DNA of 19,811 nucleotides from Nitrospinota bacterium (GTDB taxonomy: Bacteria > 2-12-FULL-45-22 > JACOWJ01), in contig JACOWJ010000008.1 of NCBI GenBank assembly GCA_016176845.1, positions 1 through 19,811 of the forward strand, read 5' to 3'. The position numbers were made by a program, and so were the translations under genes. Positions within the stretch are counted from its first letter, which is position 1. Every line of letters starts with the position of its first letter. The notes beneath the pieces were generated by a model that saw nothing but the letters and a program-made list of their open reading frames with translations, searched no databases and was not told the DNA's origin. Shown here piece by piece: positions 1 to 6,963 of the stretch.

Positions 1-480
1 ATGCATTTCCCCGGCAAGCAGGGACGTCTTTGTAGCTCGCACTTCTTGAAGCAGGCTTTCATCCGCATCAATGACCGTGGCAAAGCGCTGCAAGGTATCG
101 AGGTCGCGGTAAATGTCCTCGACCGGAAACCCCTCTGTACTCGCATGCGCCCACCGGTTTCGGACGGTCTGCATTTCCTTGACGAAGTGGCGGGCTTCCG
201 AGGTCAGGCTCAACTTTGGTGATATTTGATACCAGTTCTGGTCGAGGACTCGAAGCAGAGCGGCAAAGTCCAATGACGCCAAGGAGCCAATATTTCGCTG
301 TTCAATTTGCTGCCGCTGTTGGGATGAAAGGTTATTTACGACGGCTTGCTTCCACCAGTCGTCGAAGATCGATGGCAGTACTTTCTCAAGGAAAATAGCA
401 AGCTGCCTGGCCGCTTCGCTCAACAGTGTTGTTATGGAACTGTGTATTTGGCTGGACTCAAATGCGCTGTTGTTGTCCAT
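1..480 (-). CDS. Swt1-type HEPN domain protein, N-terminal 160 residues (runs off left edge)
   Basis: Reading leftward from the ATG at 480, the frame is open for 160 codons to the window edge, so only the N-terminus is present. The translation starts MDNNSAFESS and is mostly helical. It contains VRNRWAH, giving R107-X4-H112, the RX4-6H signature of HEPN domains. The arrangement of a helical bundle, a central DWW segment and a late RNRWAH motif resembles the Swt1-like HEPN domain. From family knowledge, that domain commonly sits at the N-terminus of large ATPases or helicases (for example DUF499-type) in defence islands, where HEPN domains act as RNases or as interaction modules. Which C-terminal domain follows cannot be seen. 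The gene lies 166 bp downstream of another leftward gene and may share its transcript. Base composition is less GC-rich than the central genes. The Shine-Dalgarno (SD) signal is weak. HEPN call: fairly confident. Role: inference. Confidence 0.75.
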   Translation of the reverse strand, partial: MDNNSAFESSQIHSSITTLLSEAARQLAIFLEKVLPSIFDDWWKQAVVNNLSSQQRQQIEQRNIGSLASLDFAALLRVLDQNWYQISPKLSLTSEARHFVKEMQTVRNRWAHASTEGFPVEDIYRDLDTLQRFATVIDADESLLQEVRATKTSLLAGEMH

Positions 481-646
481 ATCGATTATGCTCGCTTTTC
501 AACGGGTTTTCATCATTGCGAGTACCGCGACATGAGCCTCGACGTGGGGCGTACTTTCTCCCGCAGGGACGGCTTGATGGTACCAGGTAGTACCGTACCC
601 GTTTCTCTTCGCGCATGGTCTTGGGAAGTAAGTTTAGATCCGCTTG

Positions 647-1060
647 TTATATGCTGATATTGGCCCTGTAAATATAGGAGTCTTCGATAAAGGTTCCGTT
701 TATGGCGTTTTTCCAAAGCCTAATTCCGGAGATTCCGCTTCCTGTCGGTATAGCAATGCTGAGTAGATTGGCTAAGCGATTCGAAGTATCTGCGACCCTG
801 ATATCATCCAGTGAAATGATTGGCTCTGATTCCTCGGCTTTCTTGTTTGCGTCCAGAATACGCTTATAAAAGCTCCTTGGCCCATCGGTTCCCACCAAAG
901 GTGAAATAAGCATCATTTCCCAAGTTTTGTCATCAGGCAAGTATAACCAAAACGCTGCCTGGACGTTCACTTGTGATTCATCAAGTCGTTCAATTAGCTT
1001 CTTCCCAGCATCAATCATCTGTTCTGACAAAATCTCCCTTACCACCAGCTCTTTATCCAT
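647..1060 (-). CDS. Uncharacterised 137-residue protein
   Basis: This is a complete frame from ATG 1060 to TAA 647-649. The protein looks globular: a helical N-terminus (ELVVREILSEQMIDAGKKLI), a strand-rich middle with FWLYLPDD and a PLVGTDGPRSFYKRIL stretch, and a C-terminus with GSGISGIRL and a hydrophobic-aromatic end. There is no signal peptide, membrane segment, cysteine cluster or catalytic motif that I recognise. Codon use and amino-acid content look like a real protein rather than a shadow, and no competing frame is better. The SD is weak (GGGA about 12 nt upstream). It lies immediately upstream of the HEPN gene in the same orientation, so the two could be co-transcribed. An AT-rich repeat array (1078-1172) abuts its 5' side. 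Function unknown. Confidence 0.7.
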   Translation of the reverse strand: MDKELVVREILSEQMIDAGKKLIERLDESQVNVQAAFWLYLPDDKTWEMMLISPLVGTDGPRSFYKRILDANKKAEESEPIISLDDIRVADTSNRLANLLSIAIPTGSGISGIRLWKNAINGTFIEDSYIYRANISI

Positions 1061-1077
1061 ACCAAGATTCCCGATTT

Positions 1078-1172
1078 AAAGTGAAAAATGCAAAATGATT
1101 GAAGAACAACGAGCTGACACTTTACAGTTTTTCTTTCACTTTGCATTTTACATTTTGCATTTTACATTTTGC
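1078..1172. repeat. AT-rich AAAATGCA-type short-repeat array
   Basis: The stretch is made of repeated words such as TTTTGCATTTTACATTTTGCA on the plus strand, with an inverted counterpart (GTGAAAAATGCAAAATG) at its left end. It separates the aminotransferase gene from the 137-residue gene. The aminotransferase stop codon (TTA at 1162-1164, read as TAA) and its last codons lie inside the array. The same words recur at 2820-2886 and 14908-14986. Confidence 0.8.
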
Positions 1173-2604
1173 CTTCTTTAGTCATCTTATCCACCTCCGA
1201 GAAGGCGTAATCCAGGGCCTCGATCCCCTGGTTGAGCTCCTCCTCGGTGATGGTCAGGGGCGGGGCCAGCCGCAGCGTGTTGGGGAAGACCCCCCCGGCC
1301 AGGACCCCCCGTTCGGCGCACTTATCCCGAATGACGGTGTTGGGGAACTTTTTGAGATCGCCCGCCGGCAGGAAGTGGCGGTCCTCGGTCACGAAGGGCT
1401 CCCTGGTCTTGCGATCCTTGACCATCTCGACCCCCCAGAGCATCCCCCCCTCGGAGCCGGCGACCATGCCGATGCAGGGGTGCTTGTCCTGCAGCTCCAA
1501 CAGCGACTTTTCCAACATCTTGCTGGCTCTGCGGGCCACCGCGGGCAGGTCCATCTCTTTCATCACCTCGATGGTGGCACAGGTGGCCGCCATGGCGATC
1601 GGGTGGGCGGCGAAGGTATTGATCGACCACCAGCGGTATCCCTCGAAGAAGTCGGCGATCTCCCGGCTCAGGACGACGCCCCCGATGGGGATGGCGGAGT
1701 TGGTGGTGGCCTTGGCGATGCTCATCAGGTCGGGGGTGACCCCCGGGTAGCGCTGGTAGGCGAACCATTGGCCCATCCGGCCGAAGCCGCACATCACCTC
1801 GTCGTCGATCCACAGGATCCCCAGCCGCCGGGTCATCTCCCGGATCTGGGGGATGTACTCGAGGGGTGGGTGGACGCACCCTCCCCCCATGGTAATCTCG
1901 GTGATCATGGCCGCCACCGTCTCGGGGCCCAGGGTCCGGATAATATTCTCGGTGATCTGGATGCAGGCTAGCGTCCCATCCGGCTGTTTGCAGGAGGGAT
2001 AGGTGTGCCCCAGGGAGCAGCGGTAGCAGAAAGGAGCCGGGACAAAGTGGAAGCTGGCATGATTGAAGCCCGGCACGTCTCGGATCTCCTGGGCCTCGGG
2101 GGAGGTCAGGGCGCTGCGGACCGCCCGCAGCTTGGTGCAGCCCGCCGCCCCCATGGTCCAGCCATGGTAGGCGTACTCGCGGGTGATGATGTTGGGCCGG
2201 CCGGTGAAGAGCCGGGCGATAATCAGGGCGGCCTCGACCGCCTCGCTCCCCGAATTGGAGAAACGCACCCGGCCAGCCCACCCATCCGGGCCCAGCAGGT
2301 CCTCGACGATGAGCTTGGCGGCCCGGGCCCGGTAATCGGTACAGAAGGCCTCCCATACGAAGCCGTAACGATCCACCGCCTCCTTGATGGCCTCCCGGAT
2401 CCGGGGATGGCCCTGGTCGATGTTGACGCAGACCAGCTGGCTGGAGAAGTCTAGCAGCTTCTTGCCGTCGGGCATGTAGAGGTAGCTCCCCTCGGTCCGG
2501 GCGATGGGAACGTAACCGTACTCGCCCTGGGACTTCAGCACGTGCAGGTAGTATTTCTCGTCCCACTCCTTGACCTGTCCCCAATCAATAGCGTTCTCGG
2601 ACAT
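1162..2604 (-). CDS. Class III PLP-dependent aminotransferase
   Basis: A 480-residue fold-type I enzyme expected to transfer an amino group between an omega-amino or similar donor and a keto acid in the cytoplasm. Class III landmarks are in order: NSGSEAVEAAL at 117-127 (phosphate contact), YHGW at 146-149, IDDEV at 266-270 (Asp contacting the PLP nitrogen) and SIAKATTNSAIPIGG with the presumed Schiff-base Lys298. A cysteine-rich insertion at about 190-214 (PAPFCYRC, then C205 and C214) resembles the CYRC segment of taurine:pyruvate-type aminotransferases, but the substrate cannot be assigned. Length fits the family. The start is supported by GGGAGGT 5 nt upstream of the ATG, with a perfect 7-bp hairpin just before it. 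It is the last gene of the leftward set, downstream of a radical-SAM/SPASM gene. The final residues GKM and the stop come from an AT-rich repeat array. Confidence 0.9.
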   Translation of the reverse strand: MSENAIDWGQVKEWDEKYYLHVLKSQGEYGYVPIARTEGSYLYMPDGKKLLDFSSQLVCVNIDQGHPRIREAIKEAVDRYGFVWEAFCTDYRARAAKLIVEDLLGPDGWAGRVRFSNSGSEAVEAALIIARLFTGRPNIITREYAYHGWTMGAAGCTKLRAVRSALTSPEAQEIRDVPGFNHASFHFVPAPFCYRCSLGHTYPSCKQPDGTLACIQITENIIRTLGPETVAAMITEITMGGGCVHPPLEYIPQIREMTRRLGILWIDDEVMCGFGRMGQWFAYQRYPGVTPDLMSIAKATTNSAIPIGGVVLSREIADFFEGYRWWSINTFAAHPIAMAATCATIEVMKEMDLPAVARRASKMLEKSLLELQDKHPCIGMVAGSEGGMLWGVEMVKDRKTREPFVTEDRHFLPAGDLKKFPNTVIRDKCAERGVLAGGVFPNTLRLAPPLTITEEELNQGIEALDYAFSEVDKMTKEGKM

Positions 2605-2617
2605 GATCTACCTCCCT

Positions 2618-2634
2618 TGCTCGCTTCGCGAGCA
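2618..2634 (-). repeat. TGCTCGC-GAA-GCGAGCA hairpin at aminotransferase SD
   Basis: A perfect 7-bp stem with a 3-nt loop ends next to the SD (GGGAGGT) of the aminotransferase gene. Related CTCGC-nnn-GCGAG hairpins sit upstream of the starts at 6814, 8961 and 15004, and a degenerate copy precedes prfB. Confidence 0.75.
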
Positions 2635-2886
2635 TTGGAAATTGAAGATTGGAAATTGGAAATTGAATAAGATTGGAAATTTGCCCCCCGCTCGCTCATT
2701 TTGAGAAAATTCATCGTCGCGAAAAACCGTTGGGATGGAAGCGGGCGGGATAAATCCCGCCCCTACATTGCCATTGGTCCTCCCAACGCTCATTCGCGCT
2801 AAAAAAATTGGGCTGGCGATGAATTTAAAATTTCCGATCTCTAATCTCCAATTTTCATTTTTCATTTTGCATTTTTCATTTTGCAA
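2635..2886. repeat. Composite intergenic repeat block (GGAAATTG array, GGGCGGGAT palindrome, AAAATGCA array)
   Basis: This 250-bp gap between the radical-SAM and aminotransferase genes has three parts. 2635-2687 is a GGAAATTG/GAAATTGAA array. 2741-2766 contains a perfect inverted repeat, GGGCGGGAT facing ATCCCGCCC, followed by CCTAC. 2820-2886 is an AAAATGAAAAATGCA-type array running up to the stop codon of the radical-SAM gene. Open frames here have repeat-like translations and are not credible genes. Confidence 0.75.
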
Positions 2887-2887
2887 T

Positions 2888-3955
2888 CTATTGCAGGTAG
2901 TACTCCCGGGCCTCAGGGTTCAGCCAGCAGCGGGGATCGGAGGCCTGATAGTCCCCCAGGAACATATAGGCATTGCCCCGACAGCCGATGCAGTGGGGGT
3001 TGTTCTCGCATTCGCCGCATTTCCCCTTGATGGGGAAGGAGAAGGTAACCAGCTCGCGGTTCTGCTCGAAGACCTCCCGGATCGAGCCCTCGTAGACGTT
3101 GCCGATCTTGTGCTCTGGGTAGAGACAGCCGCAGGGGGCCAGGTCGCCGTTGGCCATCAGGGCCAGGTTGGTGCGGCAGTAGTAGGTCCCAATGGGGGTG
3201 TCGCCCAGCATCAGCCAGCCGGCGCCCAGCCGCCTGGCCAGGTGCTCGTGGGCCCGGCGGATGTCGGAGAGGCCCGGCTCGTATTTCCGGTCCTCGGTCT
3301 TGAAGCCGCTGGGCTTGAAGGGGCAGAGGATGACCTGTTGGGCGCCCATCTCGTCGATGAACCAGTCGAGGGTCTCTTCGATATAGGGTATCGTGGGCCG
3401 GGTCAGCGTGAGGGTGGGCAGGACCTTCTTGGGGGAGAAGCCTGCCCCCAGCAGGGCCCGGTAGCTCTCCATTTTGAGGGCCAGGGTGTTGGGGTAGAAA
3501 TTGACCTGGCCGTAGGCCTCCGGGTTCACCGTGTCAATGTGGATGCCCACGCAGACCAGCCGCTCGTTGTCCAGCTTCATGATCTGCTGGATGACCTTCT
3601 TGGGCAGCACCCCGCCCGTCCAGAGGGAGACGCCGATCTCCCGGCTCATGGCGTGGCCGGCGATGTCGTACCAGTCGGGGTGGAGGATGGGGTCGCCCCC
3701 CCCCAGATACATCTCCTTGACGCCGACATCGGCGGCCTCGTCGATGACCCGGGCCAGGACCCCCCTCTCCAGGAAGATGTCGTCCTTGGTCGTGCATCCG
3801 TAAATGCAGTAGCTGCAGCCGGCGGCGCATTTGTTGGTGAGCTCCACCTCCAGGTGATAGAGCTTTCGCTGGTTGGCGTATTCCATCCGTTCCTGGTTAA
3901 AGGTGTAAAGCTGCTCGTCCAACCCGAAAAATTGGCAGCTGTCCACGTGAGCCAT
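2888..3955 (-). CDS. Radical SAM/SPASM domain protein
   Basis: A 355-residue radical-SAM enzyme. It has the canonical [4Fe-4S]/SAM motif CX3CX2C (C43, C47, C50), followed by GGGDP at 85-89 for SAM binding. The C-terminus has a SPASM-type pattern for auxiliary Fe-S clusters: C260, GX4C ending at C275, C277, then C313-X2-C316-X5-C322-X2-C325 and C343. SPASM enzymes often modify peptides or protein side chains or act in cofactor maturation. No substrate peptide is evident nearby, so the reaction is unknown. The longer frame starting at 3988 is less likely, because AGGAGGGAGGAGCG sits directly before the ATG at 3955. The gene is 283 bp upstream of the aminotransferase in the same direction, separated by repeats. 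Assignment to radical SAM/SPASM is secure; substrate is open. Confidence 0.9.
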   Translation of the reverse strand: MAHVDSCQFFGLDEQLYTFNQERMEYANQRKLYHLEVELTNKCAAGCSYCIYGCTTKDDIFLERGVLARVIDEAADVGVKEMYLGGGDPILHPDWYDIAGHAMSREIGVSLWTGGVLPKKVIQQIMKLDNERLVCVGIHIDTVNPEAYGQVNFYPNTLALKMESYRALLGAGFSPKKVLPTLTLTRPTIPYIEETLDWFIDEMGAQQVILCPFKPSGFKTEDRKYEPGLSDIRRAHEHLARRLGAGWLMLGDTPIGTYYCRTNLALMANGDLAPCGCLYPEHKIGNVYEGSIREVFEQNRELVTFSFPIKGKCGECENNPHCIGCRGNAYMFLGDYQASDPRCWLNPEAREYYLQ

Positions 3956-3959
3956 CGCT

Positions 3960-3969
3960 CCTCCCTCCT
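3960..3969 (-). promoter_or_regulatory. Ribosome binding site deciding the 3955 start
   Basis: On the minus strand, AGGAGGGAGG ends 4 nt before the ATG at 3955. The in-frame upstream ATG at 3988 would place this purine tract inside the coding region and adds 11 residues (MGPPVREEGGA) unlike an enzyme N-terminus. Confidence 0.75.
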
Positions 3970-4081
3970 CTCTCACCGGAGGCCCCAAAGGCCCCCGGTT
4001 ATTGAAGCTTGAACGCCCATCGCGGGCCTCCCCTTTTTCAACTTAAGCCTGTAGATATCGCTCTTTCTCTACATTGTTATC

Positions 4082-4098
4082 GAGGCTCATGCAGCCTC
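4082..4098 (-). terminator. Weak hairpin at the corA stop codon
   Basis: GAGGCT-nnnnn-AGCCTC forms a perfect 6-bp stem that overlaps the corA TGA. It is followed by GATAACAATG rather than a U tract, so it is at best a weak or factor-assisted terminator. Confidence 0.3.
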
Positions 4099-5164
4099 AC
4101 AGCCATCTCTTTTTCCTGAAATAAACCACCATCGAGACCCCAATCACCCCCATGATAGAGCAAGCCATAAAATAACCCCAACGCCACTCAAGCTCCGGCA
4201 TATATTTAAAATTCATCCCGTAAATTCCGGCAATCAAGCTCAGCGGCATGAATATCGTCATGACGATCGTCAATACTTTCATTACTGCATTCATCTTATT
4301 ATTGATACTTGAAAGATAAATATCAAGCATCCCTGAAAGCATATCCCGAAATGTCTCTATTGTTTCAATGACATAAATTGCATGATCGTGAACATCTCTA
4401 AAATACATCTCCATGGTTTCTTTGATCAGCGAGGACTCTCCTCTTTCCAGACTACTGATTACTTCTCTCAAAGGCCAAACGGCCTTCCGTAAGAATATCA
4501 TCTCTCTTTTTAAGCGATGGATCTCCCGTAAGGTTTGTGTTGTGGGATCGACCACCAGCTCTTCTTCCAGCAGCTCTATATTTTCCCCTAATTTTTCGAG
4601 AACTATAAAATAGTTATCAACTATAGCATCTAATAAAGTGTAACCAAGATAGTCTGCCCCCATCGTCCGGATGCGACCCTTGCCATTCCTGATTCTCTCC
4701 CTGATCGGGTCAAAAACGTCCCCTTCCTTTCCTTCTTGAAAAGAAATGACAAAGTTCGATCCAAGGATCAAGCTGATCTGCTCCGTAACTATTTCACCAC
4801 ACTTTCCATTGAAATAAATCATTTTCAGAACGATATAGATATACTTATCATAATCATCTATTTTTGGACGCTGATCTGTATTAAGAATGTCCTCCAATAC
4901 CAGAGGATGTAATCCAAAATAATTACCAACTTCTTCGACAATCCCAACCTGATGAATACCCTCGACATTAACCCATGTTATGGTACTCTTGTCTTTCGAG
5001 AGGCGGGATTCCTGGATCGTTTTTATTTCTTTTTCTTCAAAATGCCCATCATTGTAACCCATTATGGTAATTTTTACTTCCTCGGCCTTTTTCTCTCCAA
5101 TATGAACGAGAGTCCCGGGGGGGAGGCCGGCCTTTTTCGATCTTTTCTTTGTAAGCCTTGGCAT
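4097..5164 (-). CDS. corA: CorA-family magnesium/cobalt transporter
   Basis: A 355-residue inner-membrane divalent-cation channel. The N-terminal two-thirds is the cytoplasmic alpha/beta and long-helix region (NVEGIHQ at about 66; LHPLVLEDILNTDQRPKIDDYD in the 80s to 100s). The C-terminus has two membrane segments, the first ending in the invariant YGMNF selectivity-filter motif, and a short basic tail (YFRKKRWL) at the cytoplasmic exit, as in CorA pentamers. AAGGGGG just upstream of the ATG is a good SD. The gene is clearly more AT-rich than the aminotransferase and radical-SAM genes on either side and has large repeat-filled gaps, so it may have been acquired separately. Function is confident. 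A metabolic link to its neighbours is not indicated. Confidence 0.93.
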   Translation of the reverse strand: MPRLTKKRSKKAGLPPGTLVHIGEKKAEEVKITIMGYNDGHFEEKEIKTIQESRLSKDKSTITWVNVEGIHQVGIVEEVGNYFGLHPLVLEDILNTDQRPKIDDYDKYIYIVLKMIYFNGKCGEIVTEQISLILGSNFVISFQEGKEGDVFDPIRERIRNGKGRIRTMGADYLGYTLLDAIVDNYFIVLEKLGENIELLEEELVVDPTTQTLREIHRLKREMIFLRKAVWPLREVISSLERGESSLIKETMEMYFRDVHDHAIYVIETIETFRDMLSGMLDIYLSSINNKMNAVMKVLTIVMTIFMPLSLIAGIYGMNFKYMPELEWRWGYFMACSIMGVIGVSMVVYFRKKRWL

Positions 5165-5178
5165 ACCGGATCCCCCTT

Positions 5179-5207
5179 AAAAAGTGATGGCCAGGCAGAG
5201 CTGGCCA
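5179..5207 (-). terminator. Hairpin plus U tract in the corA leader
   Basis: In the leftward transcript, TGGCCAG-CTCTGC-CTGGCCA (perfect 7-bp stem) is followed by TCACTTTTT and then the corA SD. It has the shape of an intrinsic terminator or attenuator directly before corA. It could stop read-through from the upstream radical-SAM gene or regulate corA. No known Mg2+ riboswitch was recognised. Confidence 0.4.
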
Positions 5208-5259
5208 CCCCCGAGAATGAAAATGGATTCTATAGATATGCAGATCATGTTTTGGATAA

Positions 5260-5317
5260 ACCGCAGAGGCAGAGAGACGCAGAGAAGAGCTTGAGAAAAT
5301 CCCTGCGCCTCTGCGGT
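5260..5317. repeat. Inverted repeat ACCGCAGAGGC / GCCTCTGCGGT
   Basis: Perfect 11-nt arms at 5260-5270 and 5307-5317 enclose a purine-rich middle (AGAGAGACGCAGAG). This type of CGCAGAG-rich dispersed intergenic element is familiar from environmental genomes. It lies between the selenoprotein-like gene and corA. No coding potential. Confidence 0.6.
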
Positions 5318-5356
5318 AAAAATGCCCAATTCCTTTTCTAAACCTCTATAGCTCCC

Positions 5357-5410
5357 AGCTCATAGCTGACCGTTCCCTATTATGAGCTATGAGCTTTGAG
5401 CTATGAGCTA
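5357..5410. repeat. AGCTCATAGCT repeat cluster overlapping a stop codon
   Basis: AGCTCATAGCT at 5357-5367 faces repeated TATGAGCT words at 5381-5410. The cluster reaches the TAG stop (5408-5410) of the upstream radical-SAM gene. It can fold as a stem after the stop but lacks a U tract. Confidence 0.6.
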
Positions 5411-6814
5411 ACCTACCACCACCTCGGCCTCTCGCCGCAGCATGCAGGGGTCGCGGTACTCGTTATATCCCATGTCGCCCCAGCGGTGGCGGGCGAACTC
5501 CGAGCTGCCCATGATGATCCCCCCGCGGTAGCAGAAGAAGAAGCGGCTGGGGGTATAGAGCTTGTGCTGGAGCATGAGTTTATGGGTCTCGATGCCCACC
5601 CTCAGGTAATACTCCGTGGGCGGGCAGGGGGAGTGCTCGATTTTCGTCCCCGTATAGGTGATAAAGGGAGTCCAACTGGGGGCGATGCCGTGGCGGGCGA
5701 ACCACTCGTGACCCTCCATCACCGACGCGAAGCCCGCCTCCAGGTCCTTAAATCCCTCGGGGGGCTGCAGCTCCAGCCCCAAGACCTGGTTGCTCACTAC
5801 GTGGCCCTTTTCGAAGAAGGGGACCGCCCCGGCCAGCCACTCGGTCCATTTTTCCCAGGTGATGTTCTTGGCCTTGCCGGGGCAGGTGTGGTAGAACATC
5901 TTCTTGTCCCAGACCTCGATGTTGTACTGGATGCCATGGAGGCCCACCTTGGCCAGCTTCTCCGCCGATTGGGGGGAGCAGGCCTGGGTCTCGACGTAGG
6001 TGTTGTACTCGGGCACTACCCGCCGCACCGCCTCGATATAAGGGATATAACGCTCGGCCTCCTTCTCCTGGTTGCAAATGGAGCCCCCGGTGATCAGCCA
6101 GGTCAGGCAGCGGCAGTTGTTCTGGCCGCAGGGGATCTTGGCCTCGAGGAACTTCTTGCCCCGCTGGTACTGCTCATCCCGCACGATGGTCAGGGCCTCG
6201 GCCACCCTCTCGGGGGTGATCGCCACCGGCTTGTTGATCCCCATCCCTTGAATGGCCTTCTGGCCGGCGGTCAGGGGGCAGAACCAGCACTCCTCGTCGG
6301 TGTTTGCGTACACGCAAAACGAAGGGGTAATGGTTCAGGTGTGGGTGTCGCCCATGGGGGTTAAGATCAGGGGCACCGGAGTGCCGTCCTGGAGGCGTTT
6401 GGAGAGCCAGTTGGGCCGGGGGACGAAGAGGACCTCCTCCACCGCCATCCCCTTCCAGTAGAGCAGGTAGGAGCCATCCCCCTCGTAGCGGATCTCGTAA
6501 GGGGCATCGGGCTTGATGAGAAGTTGGATGTTGGTGCCATCGCGCAAGACCATGAAGGAGGGAATATCGAAAAGGTTGGCCTCCTCCGGGCTGCGGCTGA
6601 CCTCCCCGCTCTTGACCTCCTCGGGGAAGGTCGAATAGCCGAAGGTTCCCAGGGGGAGTGTCCAGCGGCCGATCCAGTTGATCACAGGGGTGTAGCGGAC
6701 GCCCCAATTGAGGACATCCAGCTTGAGGATGGTGGTCCGGGGGATATCAGGGAATTTCTCGAACAGGTCGTATAGGGGTGTAGGCTCCTTCTGGCCGATG
6801 ATCGGGTTGGTCAT
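5408..6814 (-). CDS. Radical-SAM-like selenoprotein with in-frame UGA (Sec160)
   Basis: One 468-residue protein is read here, with the TGA at 6335-6337 decoded as selenocysteine. Residues 1-159 (from MTNPIIGQKE) end ...GDTHT. After the UGA the same frame continues TITPSFCVYANTDEECWFCPL to a TAG at 5408. Residues C167, C176 and C179 (CX8CX2C), ITGGS at 241-245, and the YVETQ and IQYNIEVWD strands suggest a divergent radical-SAM barrel, with Sec160 seven residues before the first cluster cysteine. A SECIS-like hairpin lies 17-32 nt after the UGA. A separate downstream gene would have to begin at GTG 6313, only 21 nt after the stop and with no SD. Start 6814 is preceded by GAGGGAGGG; the upstream in-frame extension to 6904 encodes repeat DNA. 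Alternatives are a nonsense mutation or a sequencing error. The reaction is unknown. It is flanked by a porin-like gene and corA. Confidence 0.75.
6303..6318 (-). promoter_or_regulatory. Bacterial SECIS-like hairpin
   Basis: In the transcript, UUUGCG-UGUA-CGCAAA is a perfect 6-bp stem with a 4-nt loop containing G. The loop is 23-26 nt downstream of the in-frame UGA, in the usual range for bacterial SECIS elements, whose apical loop needs a G for SelB recognition. A seventh pair is possible with a bulged U. The hairpin is inside the coding frame, as expected in bacteria. Confidence 0.6.
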
Positions 6815-6829
6815 CTCGGTTTCCCTCCC

Positions 6830-6868
6830 TCTCGCTTCGCGAGAATTGGAAATTGGAAAATAAAAAAT
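6830..6868 (-). repeat. TCTCGC-GAA-GCGAGA hairpin with GGAAATTG array
   Basis: A perfect 6-bp hairpin (6830-6844) next to the SD of the selenoprotein-like gene is followed on the plus strand by GAATTGGAAATTGGAAAAT. It is the same module as at 2618, 8997 and 14987. Confidence 0.7.
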
Positions 6869-6878
6869 GGAGAGACAG

Positions 6879-6941
6879 GGCCTATCCGAAGCCCCAGGGG
6901 CCATGGCGTGGGCTTCGACCCCTGGGGGCTTCGGATAGGCC
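6879..6941 (-). terminator. Long GC-rich hairpin after the DUF1302-like gene
   Basis: Arms of about 22 bp (GGCCTATCCGAAGCCCC-AGGGG and its complement, with one bulged base) enclose an 18-nt loop. In the leftward transcript, CTGTCTCTCC and then ATTTTTTATTTT follow it, so it can act as an intrinsic terminator for the outer-membrane gene. The U tract is about 10 nt late, and it may equally be a dispersed repeat. It would reduce transcription into the selenoprotein-like gene. Confidence 0.5.
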
Positions 6942-6963
6942 GCTCCCTCATCCGTGATCTATT

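Noticed and set aside
1322-2584. Long minus-strand frame (420 codons) inside the aminotransferase gene
   Set aside because: It is a GC-rich shadow frame. Its translation is Pro/Gly/Arg-rich and low in information, whereas the overlapping frame has clear class III motifs.
2608-2886. 92-codon minus-strand frame in the 2.6-2.9 kb gap
   Set aside because: The translation is made of the AT-rich array and the GGGCGGGAT element. It is repeat DNA, not a gene.
6303-6337. Treating the UGA at 6335 as a nonsense mutation that splits a pseudogene
   Set aside because: The flanking frame is otherwise intact over 468 codons, the UGA is at a cysteine-rich site and a SECIS-like hairpin follows. It remains the main alternative if selB/selC are absent.
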